In this document: positions 27,762 to 37,146 of the stretch, piece after piece | How the letters are laid out: every line of letters starts with the position of its first letter | How positions within the stretch are numbered: the first letter of the stretch is position 1 | Origin: Avedoeria sp964651245 | GTDB taxonomy: Bacteria; Chloroflexota; Anaerolineae; Epilineales; Epilineaceae | Assembly: GCA_964651245.1 (NCBI GenBank) | Contig: CAZYVI010000005.1 | Span: 1-64,000 of the forward strand | Length of the DNA: 64,000 nucleotides | Direction of reading: 5' to 3' | The notes under the pieces: generated by a model | What the model saw: the letters and a program-made list of their open reading frames with translations, nothing else | The model's database searches: none | What the model was told of the DNA's origin: nothing | Position numbers and translations under genes: made by a program

Positions 27762-28783
27762 GCGATCCGACGCCCCGCGCTGCCCGGCCCGCCGCCGATG
27801 CGGCCCCGTCGCCCGACGCCGGCGCGGGCTTCTGGCGCGCGGACGGCACCGGCGTCCTGTGGCTGGGCGGTGACGACCGCCTGGCGTTCCTGCAGCGGCT
27901 GACGACGAACCGCCTGACCGACCTAGCACCGGGCCACGGCCGCAGCACCGTGCTGCTCACCGACGCCGGCCGCGTCGTCGACTGGCTGGCGTGCCACCAC
28001 GGCGACGACGGCACGGCGTTGGTCACGAGCCACCCGGCGGCGGCGCCGGCGGTGGCGGCGCACCTGGCCCGCTACGTCCTACGCGATCGGGTGCGGATCA
28101 CCGACGCCTCCGGCCAGGTCGTCGTCGTTCGCCTCTTCGGCCGCGGCGCGACCGACGCCGCCGCCATGCTGCTCCCGGGCGCCGCCGACGCCCCGGCCGG
28201 CGCCTTTCTGCGCCGCGGCGCGGACGAGGCCACCACCTGGGGGCTGCGCCACACCGCGCCTTGGCCGGCCGACGGCTGGGACATCGTCGTGCCCGCTGGC
28301 GCGGCGCGGCCCGACGTGGCGGACGCCTGCCGCGCCGCCGGCCTGGCGCCCGGCGACGCCGCGGCCGAGGCGTCGCTGCGCATCGCCCTCGGGGTGCCGG
28401 CGTTCGGCGCCGAGATCGACGGCTCGGCCAACCCGCTCGAGCTCGGCTTGACCGATCTCATCGACTTCGCCAAGGGCTGCTACGTGGGCCAGGAGATCGT
28501 GGCGCGCCTCGACAGCTACGACAAGGTGCAGCGGCGGCTGGTGCGGCTGCACGCCAGCGCACCGATGGTCCCCGGCGACACCCTGGTGCCGGCGACCGCG
28601 TCGTCCGTGCCCGCGGGCCGCCGCCACGCACGCGCCCGCGTGACCTCGGCATCGGCGTTCGGCGGCGCCTGGCACGCGCTGGCGGTTCTGCCGCTGGCGT
28701 GGCTGGCCGATCGCACCGTGCTCGTCGAACGCACGGGCGAGCCTGCCGAAATCGTCACGGCGCAGGCGATCGGCACGGCCTAA
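27758..28783 (+). CDS. ygfZ: YgfZ/GcvT-family folate-binding protein
   Basis: The 341-residue protein has the GcvT-like folate-binding fold and the diagnostic KGCYVGQEIVAR motif of YgfZ, which supports iron-sulfur cluster assembly or repair. The front half carries FLQRLTTNRLTDL and the GRVVDWL region. It starts in an ATGA overlap with the panE-like stop and is the last gene of this plus-strand operon. Confidence 0.9.
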   Translation: MSDPTPRAARPAADAAPSPDAGAGFWRADGTGVLWLGGDDRLAFLQRLTTNRLTDLAPGHGRSTVLLTDAGRVVDWLACHHGDDGTALVTSHPAAAPAVAAHLARYVLRDRVRITDASGQVVVVRLFGRGATDAAAMLLPGAADAPAGAFLRRGADEATTWGLRHTAPWPADGWDIVVPAGAARPDVADACRAAGLAPGDAAAEASLRIALGVPAFGAEIDGSANPLELGLTDLIDFAKGCYVGQEIVARLDSYDKVQRRLVRLHASAPMVPGDTLVPATASSVPAGRRHARARVTSASAFGGAWHALAVLPLAWLADRTVLVERTGEPAEIVTAQAIGTA

Positions 28784-28852
28784 CCCAGCGACGAGCAACC
28801 GCCCGACGACGACAAACGCGCCGGGCAATGCCACGGCGCGTGAATGCAAGGC

Positions 28853-28882
28853 TTGACGGCGGGGCGAGGGGTCGCGTATACT
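28853..28882 (+). promoter_or_regulatory. promoter of a candidate small RNA
   Basis: TTGACG (28853-28858), an 18-bp spacer and TATACT (28877-28882) form one of the best sigma-70-type promoters in the window. No plus-strand gene follows within 8 kb. Confidence 0.6.
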
Positions 28883-28888
28883 CCCGAC

Positions 28889-28959
28889 CCAGGATAAGAG
28901 AGTCGCGCGTCACCCATCCCCCCTGTCCCTCGGGCGAGCGCGACTCTCTTTTCCTTTCC
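28889..28959 (+). ncRNA. candidate small RNA ending in a 13-bp stem-loop
   Basis: About seven bases after the -10 box begins a perfect 13-bp inverted repeat (28896-28908 with 28938-28950; arms AAGAGAGTCGCGC and complement) around a 29-base pyrimidine-rich loop. It is followed by TTCCTTTCC, a weak U-rich tail. A roughly 70-nt transcript would be almost entirely this hairpin. It could instead be a terminator for ygfZ, but the dedicated promoter immediately in front argues for a discrete RNA. It matches no RNA family that I recognise. Confidence 0.4.
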
Positions 28960-29257
28960 CCCCGTCGGGTGCGCGTGCGTCGCACCGTCCCCGTCGAGCC
29001 AGTATCAGAACGGCTTCGGACTGTCGGTCCTGGGCACGCTATACAACGGCGCAGCCCGGCGACTAGATACGGCCGCGGCCGGGCGACTTGTCCGGGTGCG
29101 ATGCGCGTGCCATCAGCTGCACACCGCGTCGACGACAACGCGCCCGACCGGTGGGGTCGGGCGCGCAACCTGGGCGAATGAAACCGGACGCCGAATCGGC
29201 TTGGATGCCCTCGTGTGCACCGTTTGGCAGTGCGGCGACGGCGTAGGACCGCCGCCC

Positions 29258-30592
29258 TTACGGCATCACGGGCGCTGCCGCGGGCTCCTCGGGCTCGGGA
29301 TCGGCGTTCGGCTGCATCTGCGGCGGCGCCGGCGGCTCGGGCTCGTCCGGCGCGGGCGCAGCGCCGCTGCCGCTCGGGCCGGCCTCCGGCTCGTCGCCGC
29401 CACGGGTCGCCGCACCCGACGGCGATTGGCTTCCGCCCGACGACGATGGCTCGCCGGACCCGACCTGGACGGCGGCGTCACCGGTCGTGCCGGCCGTCAG
29501 GCCCGGCCCGGCCGGCTCGGCGGTGGACGGTGCGGCAGGCTGCGGGGCCGGCGCGGCCTCGGCGGCCGCCGGGGCGTCGGACTCGACCACCGGGGCCAGA
29601 TCCTCGGCCGGCAGCGGCACTTCGGCTGGCTTGCGCTGCGGCACGACGGCCGCCTCGTCGTCGCGGAGCAGATCGTCGACGATCGACGGGTCGACCGCCG
29701 CGCCGCGGAGTCGCTCGGCGAGCGCGGCGTCGTCGCGCGCCATCGTGCGCACCCAACCGCCCAACATCGCCCGCTGCACAGCCGACAGGCCGTCGATCGA
29801 CGCCTTCTCGGCCAGCAGGCGCTCGATCGCGTCCGCCGGCACCGACCGCCCGCTGGCCACCAGCCGCTCGATGTCGGCGAGGCGCCGCTGGGCGATCTCG
29901 GCCTGCAGCGCCGTGCGCGCGGCCGGGTCGAACGTGAACAACATCCGGGCCGACTGGCCGATGATCTTGACCTGGTACAGCGCGTCGCCCGGCAGGCTGC
30001 TGGCGGCGACGCGGGTCACCTGGAGCGCACCCGTGAGGCCGATCGACGCCGCGACGGCCAGCGCCACCGCGCTCGAGGCGGCACGCCGCACGAGCGACGG
30101 CCACGACCAGCCGCCGGCGCTGGGGCGCGCCGTGCGGCGCTCCGCGGCGACCCGCCGGCCGGACGCGGCGCGGCGCTGGGCGGCGTGGGCGACGAGCAGC
30201 GCCTTGCCGCGCGCGATCGCATCGGGCGACGGCATCGGGACGGCATCCACGTCGACTTGCATGGCGTGGGCGGCGCAGACGACCGCCTGGAGGGGCGCGG
30301 CGGTGCGGGCGAGGATCTCGCCCACCGGCACGCCGACCTTCACCTCGACGACGAGGCCCTCGACCTGCTCGACCAGCCGGCGCCGCTCGGCGACAGCGGC
30401 CACGAACGCGCCCTTGGACGCCAGCCGGCGCTCCGGCGGCGGCGCCAGACGCTGGACGTACTCCGAGGCGGCCAAGGCCGGACGGAGCGCATCGGCATGC
30501 TCGGGGAAGCCGGACAACACGGCTTCGAGGTCGGCCCCGGTATTGAGTTGAGCGAGGCAAGCGTCGAGCGCCTGCTCAAACCGGAAGTTCAC
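29258..30592 (-). CDS. DUF5667-type membrane protein, putative anti-sigma factor
   Basis: The 444-residue protein has a cytoplasmic N-terminal part (1-160), one membrane helix (about 172-190), a DUF5667-like extracytoplasmic domain (SLPGDALYQVKIIGQSARML then helical repeats, 197-300) and a long Pro/Ala/Glu/Ser-rich tail (320-444). Its start overlaps the ECF sigma gene by 17 bp. That arrangement is typical of sigma/anti-sigma pairs where the membrane partner senses an envelope signal. Direct evidence for sigma binding is lacking; the role comes from context. Confidence 0.75.
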   Translation of the reverse strand: MNFRFEQALDACLAQLNTGADLEAVLSGFPEHADALRPALAASEYVQRLAPPPERRLASKGAFVAAVAERRRLVEQVEGLVVEVKVGVPVGEILARTAAPLQAVVCAAHAMQVDVDAVPMPSPDAIARGKALLVAHAAQRRAASGRRVAAERRTARPSAGGWSWPSLVRRAASSAVALAVAASIGLTGALQVTRVAASSLPGDALYQVKIIGQSARMLFTFDPAARTALQAEIAQRRLADIERLVASGRSVPADAIERLLAEKASIDGLSAVQRAMLGGWVRTMARDDAALAERLRGAAVDPSIVDDLLRDDEAAVVPQRKPAEVPLPAEDLAPVVESDAPAAAEAAPAPQPAAPSTAEPAGPGLTAGTTGDAAVQVGSGEPSSSGGSQSPSGAATRGGDEPEAGPSGSGAAPAPDEPEPPAPPQMQPNADPEPEEPAAAPVMP

Positions 30593-31124
30593 CTTGTTCC
30601 CCCAGTGCCCGCCCCAACGAGGCGAGCGCGCGATGCTGGAGCGACTTCACCGCCCCTTCCGTCTTCCCCAAGATCTGGGCCACCTCGAGGTTGCTCAGAC
30701 CATCCACGAACTTGAGGATCACCACCTGCTGCTGGTCGTCGGTCAGCTCCGCCATGGCCCGTCGCAGCGCGTGATGCGCGAACTCCGACTCGAGCGCCTG
30801 GGTCGGCACCTCCATCGACGCCACCAGCTTCTCCTCCAGCGAGACCGCTCCCTGCGCCGGTTGGCGGCGGAAGTGGTCCACCACGAGGTTGCTGGCGATC
30901 CGATACAACCAGGCCGAGAAGGGCACCCCACGGAAGGTGTAGGTGTCGATCGCTTCCATCGACTTGACGAAGACCTCCATCGTGAGGTCCTCCGCCAAGG
31001 TCTGCTCCCCGACCCGGTAGTAGATATATCGGTATACACCGTTGTAGTACCGCTCGTAGATCTCGCCGAAGGCCTCGGGGTCGTAGTCCTGTGCCTTGCG
31101 GACCAGATCGTGCTCATCCTGCAC
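30576..31124 (-). CDS. ECF-type RNA polymerase sigma factor
   Basis: The 182-residue protein has sigma-70 region 2 (EIYERYYNGVYRYIYYRVGEQTLAEDLTMEVF, then AWLYRIASNLVVDHFRR) and region 4 (LTDDQQQVVILKFVDGLSNLEVAQILGKTEGAVKSLQHRALASL). I chose the GTG at 31124, preceded by AAGGAA at 7 bp, over the longer ORF start at 31193, which has no ribosome-binding site. It directs transcription under control of the overlapping downstream membrane protein. Confidence 0.92.
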   Translation of the reverse strand: MQDEHDLVRKAQDYDPEAFGEIYERYYNGVYRYIYYRVGEQTLAEDLTMEVFVKSMEAIDTYTFRGVPFSAWLYRIASNLVVDHFRRQPAQGAVSLEEKLVASMEVPTQALESEFAHHALRRAMAELTDDQQQVVILKFVDGLSNLEVAQILGKTEGAVKSLQHRALASLGRALGEQGELPV

Positions 31125-31393
31125 GGCGCGGTTCCTTACACGTGTTAACGGGCGTGGATTCGGTGGGGATACGGCCGCGCCTAAACGTTGCATTAACAGG
31201 GCGGCGGCGGGTGGTGGGGACGGACAACGACAGACCGTTGGACGGTGTCGGGACGTTGCGGACGGCGCCTCGGGGACGCGCTAACGGGACCACCGGACCG
31301 TGCCTATCGTACCCGAGCGGCCGGGCCGCGTCAACGGCTGCGGCGGTCGATCCGCACCCGATCCGGCTCGATTCGAGGCCAATCCGTCGCTTG

Positions 31394-32239
31394 TCAAGCG
31401 GGATTCCGTCGTGAGCACCCCTTCCGGGGCGCCCGACGGCTGGAGCGTGCCTCGGCCGGGCGGGCGACGGCGAAGATGTCGTTGCCGACGATCCAGCGCA
31501 GCGGCGATCGCATCGCCAGCGCCGCGGCCCGCCGGACTGCCGGGCGCCGCAGCACCGGGTAGCCGATCGCCCGCTGTGGATCCGGGTAGCCCGCACCGAC
31601 GTCCCTCCCCGCCTGGACCGTCGACCACTCCTCGACCCAGACCCGGCGGGTGAACCCGGCCGCGGCCAAGGCCCGCGCAAGCGACCGCGGCGACTGCTCG
31701 TTGACATGCACCGCCCGCTCGTAGGCCGAGCGCGGGTTGGCCGGCAGCATTGGCGCGATCCACCGCAGCCACGGGTACGCCCAGCGCAGCGCCCATCGGT
31801 TGGGTAGCGTATGGATGACGACGAAGCCGCCGGGACGCAGGATACGTCGCACCTCACGCAGCGCGGCGTCGACCTGCCACGGCCACAGGTGCTCGACGAC
31901 GTCGAGCCAGAGCACGCGGTCGGCGCAGCCGCTTGGCAGAGGTAGGGCGGTGGCGTCGGCGGCGGCGAGGGCCGGCGGCGTGGGCGACGCGCCGTCCACC
32001 ACGGCCGCGGTGCGCCGCGTGAGCGCCAGCGCGTCCAGGCTGTAATCGAGGGCGACGACCGTCGCGCCGGACCGCGCCGCCCAGGCCGCCGCTTCGCCGC
32101 GGCCGCAGCCGAGGTCGACGACGACCATGCCGGGCCCGATGTCCGCCAGGGCGAGGGCGCGGGCCAGGCGCGGCCGGAGGTCGCGGCCGCCGCCGGCCAG
32201 GAACGCGGCGTGCTCGCCGCCGGCGAAGGCCTCGAGCAC
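31394..32239 (-). CDS. class I SAM-dependent methyltransferase
   Basis: The product has motif I VVDLGCGRGEAAAWAA, an acidic motif II (VALDYSLDAL), DATALPLPSGCADRVLWLDVVEHL and RPGGFVVIHTLPNRWAL, typical of small-molecule class I methyltransferases. The start is uncertain: no ATG lies upstream in frame. The GTG at 32239 is the first usual start codon, but homologous-looking sequence (VSPRLYSAAVLEAF) continues a few codons upstream, so a rare start is possible. It lies at the end of the rplI-containing run. Substrate unknown. Confidence 0.8.
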   Translation of the reverse strand: MLEAFAGGEHAAFLAGGGRDLRPRLARALALADIGPGMVVVDLGCGRGEAAAWAARSGATVVALDYSLDALALTRRTAAVVDGASPTPPALAAADATALPLPSGCADRVLWLDVVEHLWPWQVDAALREVRRILRPGGFVVIHTLPNRWALRWAYPWLRWIAPMLPANPRSAYERAVHVNEQSPRSLARALAAAGFTRRVWVEEWSTVQAGRDVGAGYPDPQRAIGYPVLRRPAVRRAAALAMRSPLRWIVGNDIFAVARPAEARSSRRAPRKGCSRRNPA

Positions 32240-32289
32240 CGCGGCCGAATAGAGGCGCGGCGAGACCGGGACGTCGTCCGCGCTGGCGG

Positions 32290-35200
32290 CTACGGGCGGT
32301 CGACCGTCAGGATCGGCACCGAGAGGGCCGGCTTGGGGCGATGGCAGACCTCGAGGTCGATGTCGTCGACCCAGAGCGCCGACGCCATCGGCGCCTCGGC
32401 CTGCCGCCGGTTGACGAGCGCGACGTAGACCTCGGCCGCCGTGCCGAGCGCGTCGCGGTCGAACGTGGCGCGCAGCCGCGTCCAGCGGCCGGCGGGCAGC
32501 CCGCCGGCCGGCAACGCCAGCGGCTGCCGCACGCCCTGCAGCGGGCGCCGCAGCTCGACCGCGACGCCGTCGCCGGGCGCGAGCGTCTCGGGCCGGAGCC
32601 AGAGCGTCAGCGTGGCCGAGACGACTCCGGGCGGCAGCGTCGCCAGTTGGGCGACCGCGGCGTAGCCGAAGCGGTCCGGATCGCCAGCCGCCGGGCCGAG
32701 CCGCAGCGCGGCCGCACCGCCGTGGGCCACGCCCTCGCCGCGCGCCACCCGCGACGGCAGGTCGCCAAGGCCGCGCCACAGGCCGAACGCCCCCTTGGCC
32801 CGCACCATGCCCGGCGACTCGGCCGCGGCGGTGCCCGACACGCCGGCCGTCGCCCCGACGGCCCCGGCCGCCACGTCCTCGAAGCCGCCGTCGTGGAACC
32901 ACGCGTCGCAGACCACGGCCGCCGGAACGGTAGCCGTCGGACCCGATCCGGCAGCGGTGCGCGTCGGCGACGGGCGCGGCGGGGTCGTCGCGGTGGCGGA
33001 GGGCGCGCGGGTGTGCGTCGCGGTCGGGTCGACGGTCTGGCCGCTGGCGGCGGGGCAGATCTCGAGCCGGACGTCGTCGAACCGGACGTAGCTGCGCCGG
33101 CCGTCGCCGTTGTTCACGACGCCGAAGTAGATCCGCAACGGCTGGCCGGCCAATGGCTTGATGCTGGCGCTGACGTCGAAGCTGCGCACCGTCCACGCGC
33201 CGGTGTTCGCCGGCAGCTCGATCGCGCCGAGAGCCACGACGCGGCCCTGGCTGTCCATCAGCCGCACCAGGCGGCGGTCGGCGTCGTCGCCGGCGGCGCG
33301 GAAGCCGAAGCGGAGCGTGGCGCGGTCGATGCGCGGCGGCAGCGTGATCGTCTGGACGATCGAGGCGTAGGTGGTCCCGTTGTCGGGATCGTCGTTGCGC
33401 AGGCCGACGAAGGCCGCCTGGGCGCCGGCCAGGACATCCCAGCGCGTCCGGGCGGCGCGGTTGAACACCCACTCCGACGCGTCGGCCTCGAAACCGCCGT
33501 TGTCGACGGCGTCGGCGCAGCCGGGGGACGTCGTCGGGACGCCGGCGGGCGGCTGGGCCGTCGTCGGCGGCGAGGTGGGGCGGCGGGTGGCCGTGGCGCT
33601 CGGCCGGGCGGTGGGCCGGGCGGTGGGCGTGGCGGTCGGTCGGGCCGTCGGCGGGACGGCCGTCGCGCCGCCCATCTCGGCCAGCAAGGCGGCGACGCCG
33701 GTGCGGATCGCGTCGAGCCGCGGGTAGGCGGCGTTGCCGGGGCAGGCGGTGTGGCCGGGCAGGGCGTCGCGGTGGCCCATCAGGCCGTGGGCGAACCGTG
33801 TGCCGAGGAGCGTGACGCTGGCGATCGGGTCGACCCGGTAGCGGTGGGCCTTGGCGGCGGCGAACGCGACGAGCGCCGACTCGGCCGCGGCCGGCNNNNN
33901 NNNNNGTCGGTGAACGTCCCCAGCCAGGCCAGCCCGATCGAGTTCGTGTTGAACTGCAGCGCGTGGCCGCCCTGGCTGATCCGGCCGTTGCGCTCGCCGC
34001 CGAAGCGCCCCTCGTAGACGTTGCCGCGGTGGTCGATCAGGAAGTTGTAGCCGATGTCGCCCCAGCCGCGGGTCACGGCATGGTAGTAGTAGATCGCCCG
34101 CACGACGGCCGCCGGGTCGACGGGGTCGTTCTCGGTGACGGTGTGGTGGACGATGAGCGCCTTCGGGACGGTGTACTCCGGCGGCCAGACCTCGGCGCCG
34201 TCCTTGAAGCGCAGCTGCTCGTTGGCCCCCCAGCCGGCGCGCCGGATCACGGTGTCCTCGATGGACTGCGCCGCCGCCTCGCCGTTGGCCATCGCGCTCA
34301 GGTCGGCCGGCGCCGGCGACGCCGGGACGATCGGGGCGCGCGGGCCGTCGTCGGCATCGAAGTAGTGGACCTCGAGGCCCGCGAACGCGGCGTCGGCCGC
34401 TCCGCCGTGCCGCACGAGCCGCAGCTGCACGTACCGCCCGCGGGCGACGACGAGGCGCGTCCAGCGCGCGTCCGCCGGCGCCGGCCCGTCCTCGTCGACG
34501 ATCGTCGGCAGCCACGCCGACCAGTCCTCGCCGTCGTCGCTCACCCGCACCAGGATGTGGTCGTCGGCGGCCGTGGCCGTCATGGGCGCGGTGTCCCAGC
34601 GCACCGCCAGGGCCATGAACGGGAAGTCGGCCCGCACGACCGGGCTGTCGACGATGTCGAGATCGGCGGGCTCGGCGTCGGCGACGAGCGACAGGATGGC
34701 CAGCCCATCGTCGGCGGGGATCGAGCCGGGCGCGACGGCGTCGAAGGTGTCGGCGGCGAGCGTGGCGGTGCCGGCCCGCGTCGCGGGCGCGCCATCGCCC
34801 TCGTCCCCGGCGTCGGCGCCGCCGTCGATCTCGTCGCCGCCGCTCGGCGCGCCGTCGGCGGCGTCGGCATCGCCGGGCGCGCGCTCCACCGGCGGCCCAG
34901 CCGCGCCGGCCGCCGCGGGCGGGTCGGCCGCGACGGCGGCGCCAGTGTAGTAGTAGGTGACGATCTCCTCGGCGGTGGCGCCCCACTCGGCCAGGACGGC
35001 GGCGCCCTCCTGGCTCATCCCGGCGCCGTGGCCGTAGCGGGCTTCGAACGGGTCGGGCGAGGCGACCGAGCGCAGGTAGCCGACGACGCGGCCGCCGCAG
35101 CACGGGCTGCTCTCGCTGTTGAGGGTGCGGTCGGCGGCGCGGGCGAAATAGAGCGTGCTGAACAGCGCGCCGTCCAGCCGGGCGACGAGGCCGCTCGTGG

Positions 35201-36038
35201 CCTCGACGGCGGCGTCGGTGACGTCGTAGTGCACCGGCCGCCAGACCTGGGTGCGGGTGGTCGTGTCGACATGGGCGTCGAGGCCGCGCTCGCAGACGCG
35301 GGGGTCGCCGGCGCTGTCGGGCAGGCAGTGCGCCGCGGCGTAGGTGCGGGCGGCGATCGCCTGGGCCTTGAGGGCCTCGAAGGCGCGGCGGAAGACCCAG
35401 CCCATCTCGGCCGGCACGACGCCCTTGAGGTACTCGTCGGTGGCCATGGCCACGATCTGGCCCTCGGGCATCAGGACGCGGATCGTGCCCGGGACCTCGG
35501 TGACCGCCAGCGGCGCCGTCAAGCGCTGCGGGTCGGCGTCCTCGACGGCTGCGGCGGTGACGGCGTCCGTCACGGTGACACCGACGGTGGGCGTCAGGCC
35601 GGCCGTCGGCGTGAGCGGCGGCCGGGCGCGGATCGCGTCGACGACGGCGCGGGCGTCGTCCGGGCTGGCGACGAGCGGCGGCAGGGCGACGTCGACGCGG
35701 ACCTCGCCGTCGCCGAGCAGCGGATCGAGTTCGCGCTCGACGACGGTGACGCCCTGGTAGCCGGGCGCGGTGACGCGGATGCGGTAGGCGCCGGGCGGCA
35801 GGCTGATGCGGTAGAGGCCGCCGTCGTCGGTGGCGGCGTCGGCGTCGCCGGCGCGGACCCGGGCGCCGGGCAGCGGCCGGCCGGTGACGAGATCGGTGAC
35901 ATGGCCGATGAGGCGGCTGCTGGCGGCGTCGCCGACGGCCGCCGGCTCGACGCCCTGCGCCGTGGCGCGGCCGGCCGCGACGATCGCCGCGGCGGCCAAG
36001 GTCACCAGGGCCAGCGCAACGCGCCGCGCGGCGGTCAC
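32290..36038 (-). CDS. secreted SpoIID-like/peptidoglycan amidase multidomain protein (interrupted by assembly gap)
   Basis: Read across the 10-N gap, this is one gene of roughly 1,250 codons. Order: signal peptide (1-28), carboxypeptidase-regulatory-like beta domain (about 40-125), SpoIID/LytB domain (about 185-375; VVPAEMGW, AIAARTYAAAH, GHGAGMSQEGA), acidic linker, a beta domain, then a PGRP/N-acetylmuramoyl-L-alanine amidase domain (AGWGANEQLR; IVHHTV; GYNFLIDHRGNVYEGR). Past the gap come HRDALPGHTACPGN, a Thr/Pro linker and two beta-sandwich modules, each with a single conserved Cys. It should cut or remodel peptidoglycan outside the cell. The two frames differ only because the N-run has the wrong length. 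Confidence 0.85.
33896..33905. other. assembly gap (10 N)
   Basis: Ten unspecified bases interrupt the amidase domain between TFTD and PAAAES. Coding frames on the two sides agree only if the true length is 2 modulo 3 (8, 11, 14 and so on), so the apparent frameshift is an artefact. Confidence 0.95.
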
Positions 36039-36403
36039 GCCCCGCCGTCCCGCTCGCCCTCGGCGAACCAGCGCGCGAAGTCGCCGTCGAAGCCGGACAG
36101 GAACGCCGTCATGTCGAGGACGTCGTCACGGTCGATCGGGCGCAGGCCGCCGAAGCGGCGCAGCTCGCCGTTCGACAGCTCGCCCGCCGGCTCGGTGTGG
36201 ATCTGGCCGTCCTCGCTGCGCACGACGGCCCGGATCAGCGCCAGGCCGTAGCACTGGCTGCAGACGGCGGCGAGGTCCCAGATCCGGTCGCCGGTGCGGT
36301 GCAGGACGTGGACGTTGGCGATGTCGTAGGGGCCGGCGCAGTCCCGACAGCGCGCGTGGTCGACCAGGAAGCGGAGTACCCGTTCCGCGGTCGACGCTTC
36401 CAT
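36035..36403 (-). CDS. small CxxC protein, possible zinc ribbon
   Basis: The 122-residue protein has two CxxC pairs, CRDC (about residue 19) and CSQC (about 48), spaced like a zinc ribbon, with AAVCSQCYGLALIRAVV between. The remainder is mixed alpha/beta. It starts at the ATG 36403, 40 bp after rplI, and its stop overlaps the ATG of the SpoIID-amidase gene. I do not recognise a family; DNA/RNA or protein binding is plausible. Confidence 0.65.
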   Translation of the reverse strand: MEASTAERVLRFLVDHARCRDCAGPYDIANVHVLHRTGDRIWDLAAVCSQCYGLALIRAVVRSEDGQIHTEPAGELSNGELRRFGGLRPIDRDDVLDMTAFLSGFDGDFARWFAEGERDGGA

Positions 36404-36443
36404 CGGTGCGCCCGATGCCCGGGGCCGGCGCGGCGTGGCCGCG

Positions 36444-37025
36444 TCAGCGACCCCGGCGCCCCCGGCGGCGGCGGCCCTCGTCGTCCTCGTCGTCGTCGTC
36501 GCCCAGGTCCGTGACGGTGACGGTGCCCCAGGCGTCGTCCTCGTCGTTCGCCTCGACGGGCTTGTCGGGCACCAGCTCGCCATCGGCCTCGACCACCACC
36601 TTGATGACGGCGTCGACGCCCTGCATGAGGTGGATCGGCACGTCGTGCTCGCCCAGGGTGCGGATCGTGTCGTCGAGGACGATCTTGCGGCGGTCGACCG
36701 GCGAGCCGAGCTGGGCCTCGAGGGCCTCGGCGATGTCGGTGGCCGTGATCGAACCGTAGAGGCGGCCGGTCTCGCCGACCTTGGCCTTGAACGACACCGA
36801 CTGGCGGCCGATCGCCGCGGCCAGGTCGGTCATCTCCGCCCGGACGCGGTCCTTGCGCCGCGTCTCGGCGCGCTTGAGGTCGTCGATCTGCTTGAGCGCC
36901 CCCGGCGTGGCCAGGATCGCCAGCCCCTGCGGCAGGAGGTAGTTGCGGCCGAAGCCGTCGGCCACCTTGCAGAGCTCGCCCACCTGGCCGAGCTTCGGGA
37001 CATCGGTCTTGAGGATGACGTGCAT
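36444..37025 (-). CDS. rplI: ribosomal protein L9 with an extended charged tail
   Basis: Residues 1-148 are a standard bL9: MHVILKTDVPKLGQVGELCKVADGFGRNYLLP, the long connecting helix and the C-terminal domain. About 45 further residues are acidic (DDDDEDDE) and then end RRRRGRRGR, a charge-block tail not usual in L9. The gene stands apart from rpsF/rpsR, its common neighbours. A promoter (TTGCCT/TACAAT) lies upstream and a GAGAGG ribosome-binding site precedes the ATG. Confidence 0.95.
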   Translation of the reverse strand: MHVILKTDVPKLGQVGELCKVADGFGRNYLLPQGLAILATPGALKQIDDLKRAETRRKDRVRAEMTDLAAAIGRQSVSFKAKVGETGRLYGSITATDIAEALEAQLGSPVDRRKIVLDDTIRTLGEHDVPIHLMQGVDAVIKVVVEADGELVPDKPVEANDEDDAWGTVTVTDLGDDDDEDDEGRRRRGRRGR

Positions 37026-37057
37026 GGGAAAACCTCTCAGCGGGAGATCAGCGGACG

Positions 37058-37087
37058 ATTGTAACGGGGCAGGCGGGGGGAAGGCAA
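37058..37087 (-). promoter_or_regulatory. promoter of rplI
   Basis: On the minus strand TTGCCT (37082-37087) and TACAAT (37058-37063) are 18 bp apart, with a leader of about 25 nt to the rplI ATG. It is back-to-back with the polB promoter. Confidence 0.6.
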
Positions 37088-37134
37088 GTAGCGCGTGTCG
37101 ATCCGGCGCGTGCCGTGTCGCGGCCCCCGGCCGG

Positions 37135-37140
37135 TATCCT
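37135..37140 (+). promoter_or_regulatory. -10 box (TATCCT) giving a leaderless start for polB
   Basis: TATCCT is followed by six bases and the GTG start at 37147, so the transcript should begin at the start codon. No Shine-Dalgarno sequence is present. Confidence 0.5.
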
Positions 37141-37146
37141 TGGCCG

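Larger units (their letters stand above)
28784..29257. other. 474-bp convergent intergenic region
   Basis: Between convergent ygfZ and the DUF5667 gene there is no credible ORF or tRNA. The left half holds a plus-strand promoter and a 13-bp inverted repeat (candidate small RNA, separate entries). Near 29140-29166 a GC-rich inverted repeat (GCGCCCGACC arms, 5-base loop) lies downstream of the minus-strand gene and may act in termination, though no T-run follows it. Confidence 0.6.

Noticed and set aside
28784..29257. tRNA gene in the largest intergenic region
   Set aside because: No T-loop GTTCGA sequence or acceptor-stem pairing could be found.
33780..33905. Apparent frameshift splitting the SpoIID-amidase gene in two
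   Set aside because: The frames change exactly at a run of ten N, and the amidase motifs continue on both sides. This is a gap-length artefact.
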